NCBI GenBank assembly: GCA_943788825.1
Contig: CALSRT010000002.1
Span: 620,001-684,000, forward strand
Origin: UBA4582 sp002389265
GTDB lineage: Bacteria; Pseudomonadota; Gammaproteobacteria; Pseudomonadales; Azotimanducaceae
Length of the DNA stretch: 64,000 nt
Direction: 5' to 3'
Positions within the stretch are counted from its first letter, which is position 1. Every line of letters starts with the position of its first letter. The notes under the pieces are model-generated. The model was given only the letters and a program-made list of their open reading frames with translations, had not been told where the DNA came from and did no database searches. Made by a program: the position numbers and the translations under genes. Shown here piece after piece: positions 62,408 through 64,000 of this stretch.

Positions 62408-62803
62408 ATGACGATTGGTGTTTGGGAACCGGCGAAAGGTGCTGCCGAGAAAGGCTTGAGTCTGGATGACTTGAAGGCTTACGCGGCGCTGACCGATGGG
62501 GCGCTGGAGAATCTGGCTGCCAGTTTGACGGCCGCCCAAATCAGTGATGACGCGCGTCTTATGCGACTCGACGAGGCGCCGTGGCAGGTGGTAACGGCGC
62601 TTAGTGATGAGGAATTGATCAGTCTAGTCCGGTTCTTCACGCTGGCAGAAATGCAGTTGCCGGGATGGGATGGCGGTAAGCAGTCGCCGGTGATCTACCT
62701 GGTTCGAATCCTCAAGCAAAGGGGGGCATTCACGCCTGTACTAAGGCAATGGGTCAAGACGAATACAGATAACCGTTATCTGCCCAATGGCGCACTGCTG
62801 TAA
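62408..62803 (+). CDS. Conserved hypothetical protein before hisB
   Basis: The 131-residue soluble protein is helical (LDDLKAYAALTDGALENLAA; LSDEELISLVRFFTLAEM) and has a conserved-looking end (WVKTNTDNRYLPNGALL). I know similar hypothetical proteins from gammaproteobacteria, but no function. It begins 2 bp after the crotonase stop and ends 41 bp before hisB, so it may bridge the two units. Confidence 0.75.
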   Translation: MTIGVWEPAKGAAEKGLSLDDLKAYAALTDGALENLAASLTAAQISDDARLMRLDEAPWQVVTALSDEELISLVRFFTLAEMQLPGWDGGKQSPVIYLVRILKQRGAFTPVLRQWVKTNTDNRYLPNGALL

Positions 62804-62844
62804 ATACCGTATAATGCCTCGATTTCGACAAAAGGCGAGTGGGC

Positions 62845-63444
62845 ATGGCAGTGGTAGAGCGCAAAGCACAAGTAGACCGAAACACTCTCGAAACTCAGAT
62901 CAGTTGCAGCATCAACCTGGACGGCACAGGCGTGTCGAGTTTCGATACGGGCTTGCCGTTTCTCGAGCATATGCTTGACCAGATCGCCCGTCATGGGCTG
63001 ATCGACATTCAGGTCAATGCCCGGGGTGATCTCCATATTGATGCTCACCATACGGTGGAAGATATCGGCATCACACTCGGTCAGGCATTTAATCAAGCGA
63101 TGGGTGATAAGCGCGGTATTCGCCGTTATGGGCATGCCTATGTGCCCCTTGATGAAGCCCTGTCGCGGGTAGTCATCGACTTCTCTGGTCGTCCAGGTCT
63201 GGAATATCACGTGGATTTCACCCGAGCCAGTGTGGGGGGGTTTGACATTGATTTATTCCGCGAGTTTTTTCATGGTTTTGTGAATCACGCGAACCTGACA
63301 TTACATATTGATAATTTGCGCGGGGCAAACACCCACCACCAGATTGAGACGATCTTCAAGGCGTTCGGTCGATCTCTGCGCATGGCGCTGGAGATGGATC
63401 AACGGATGGGCGACATTATGCCGTCGACAAAAGGAACCCTGTAA
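62845..63444 (+). CDS. hisB: Imidazoleglycerol-phosphate dehydratase
   Basis: The 199-residue enzyme dehydrates imidazoleglycerol phosphate in histidine synthesis. It carries FLEHMLDQIARHG and DAHHTVEDIGI, both with the metal-binding His/Glu residues, in two repeated halves, and NHANLTLHIDNLRGANTHHQIE. It lacks the phosphatase domain of the bifunctional E. coli protein. The ATG at 62845 is preferred to a GTG two codons earlier. Its stop overlaps the hisA start (TAATG). Confidence 0.95.
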   Translation: MAVVERKAQVDRNTLETQISCSINLDGTGVSSFDTGLPFLEHMLDQIARHGLIDIQVNARGDLHIDAHHTVEDIGITLGQAFNQAMGDKRGIRRYGHAYVPLDEALSRVVIDFSGRPGLEYHVDFTRASVGGFDIDLFREFFHGFVNHANLTLHIDNLRGANTHHQIETIFKAFGRSLRMALEMDQRMGDIMPSTKGTL

Positions 63445-64000
63445 TGCAGATTATTCCGGCAATTGATTTTAAGGATGGCAAGGTCGTCAATCTTAAGCAG
63501 GGGCGACTGGAAGAGTCGACCACCTATTCCGATGACCCCGTGGGCATCGCGGACCACTGGGTCAGCCAAGGTGCGGAGCGACTGCATTTGGTTGATTTGG
63601 ATGGGGCCTTTGAAGGGTACCCGGTCAACCACGCTCTGATTGCCATGATCGCGGCCAATCACCCGGATTTGACGATCCAATTGGGTGGCGGCATTCGCAG
63701 CCCCGAGGTGATCGAGTCGTACCTTAATGCGGGTGTTGATTATGTGATCATTGGTACCAAGGCGGTAGAAGAGCCCGAGTTTGTGGGTTCTATGTGCCAG
63801 CACTTCCCCGGTCATATCATGGTGGGGCTGGATGGCCTGCATGGCATGGTGGCCAAGAATGGCTGGAAAGAGGTGACCGATATCTCGGTTAAGAGCCTGG
63901 CCTTGCTGTTTGAAAGTGATGGCATCGAGTCGATCGTTTATACGGACATCGGTAAAGACGGCATGATGGGCGGGATTAATATGCGCGCGACTCGAGAGCT
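63444..64000 (+). CDS. hisA: Phosphoribosylformimino-5-aminoimidazole carboxamide isomerase (3' end outside window)
   Basis: The first 185 codons are present. IPAIDFKDGKVVNLKQG opens the barrel with the catalytic Asp, HLVDLDGAFEG and LGGGIRSPE bind phosphate, and VYTDIGKDGMMGG carries the second catalytic Asp. The start overlaps hisB by one base, so the two are translationally coupled. hisH, usually found between them in gammaproteobacteria, is absent. Confidence 0.95.
   Translation, partial: MQIIPAIDFKDGKVVNLKQGRLEESTTYSDDPVGIADHWVSQGAERLHLVDLDGAFEGYPVNHALIAMIAANHPDLTIQLGGGIRSPEVIESYLNAGVDYVIIGTKAVEEPEFVGSMCQHFPGHIMVGLDGLHGMVAKNGWKEVTDISVKSLALLFESDGIESIVYTDIGKDGMMGGINMRATRE

Overview
The window looks like chromosomal DNA from a free-living, probably marine, gammaproteobacterium of moderate GC. 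The evidence is the asmA-mutY-yggX order, a Puu/Spu-type polyamine pathway beside a PotFGHI-like transporter, hisB-hisA, a TonB-dependent receptor and an OprP-type porin. Genus cannot be read from the sequence. No rRNA, phage, intact insertion sequence or CRISPR array was seen. There is one tRNA gene, tRNA-Phe.

Layout. 1-2.1 kb: an MFS transporter (cut by the window edge) with a perfect FNR-type box upstream, and a secreted methyltransferase-like protein. 2.3-16.3 kb: a catabolic gene cluster behind a Crp/Fnr-family regulator. It holds a DUF2817 zinc peptidase, a serine hydrolase, two enolase-superfamily enzymes, a ThDP enzyme, two Fe(II)/2-oxoglutarate oxygenases, an MlrC-type M81 metallopeptidase, an M19 dipeptidase-like protein and an ornithine cyclodeaminase-like protein. 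Four copies of a CRP-geometry palindrome (TGTCG-N6-CGACA) sit before its transcription units, each followed at nearly constant distance by a -10-like hexamer. This is the strongest candidate for an undescribed system here. 16.7-17.5 kb: a TorF-family porin behind a sigma-54 promoter and NtrC-like sites. 18.8-23.9 kb: beta-carbonic anhydrase plus SulP transporter, a divergent LysR regulator and an OprP-like porin. 23.9-25.4 kb: an AT-rich patch with an unrecognised membrane protein between imperfect direct repeats, and the tail of a broken isoprenylcysteine methyltransferase gene. 26.8-27.3 kb: tRNA-Phe followed by three tandem repeats that each restart with the tRNA 3' end, like the rtT repeats of E. 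coli tyrT.

27.5-41.5 kb is a polyamine island: PotFGHI-like ABC transporter, TonB receptor, TPR-sulfotransferase, aminotransferase, gamma-Glu-GABA hydrolase, gamma-glutamylputrescine synthetase and oxidase, and agmatinase. Together they could import polyamines and take agmatine/putrescine to GABA. 41.7-45.8 kb is asmA-mutY-yggX-DUF938. The rest is mixed housekeeping and metabolic genes: a ferredoxin-NADP reductase-like protein, alkyl sulfatase, AEC and EamA transporters, peroxiredoxin, a collagen-like surface protein, an LLM oxidoreductase, a sigma factor, a beta-CASP nuclease, LOG, MscS, an MDR oxidoreductase, a crotonase, and hisB-hisA running off the edge.

Several reading frames between 42 and 60 kb are broken by one base or one stop codon (mutY, yggX, the collagen-like gene, mscS), and three genes lack an ordinary start codon. 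These may be real or may be sequence errors; reads would settle it.
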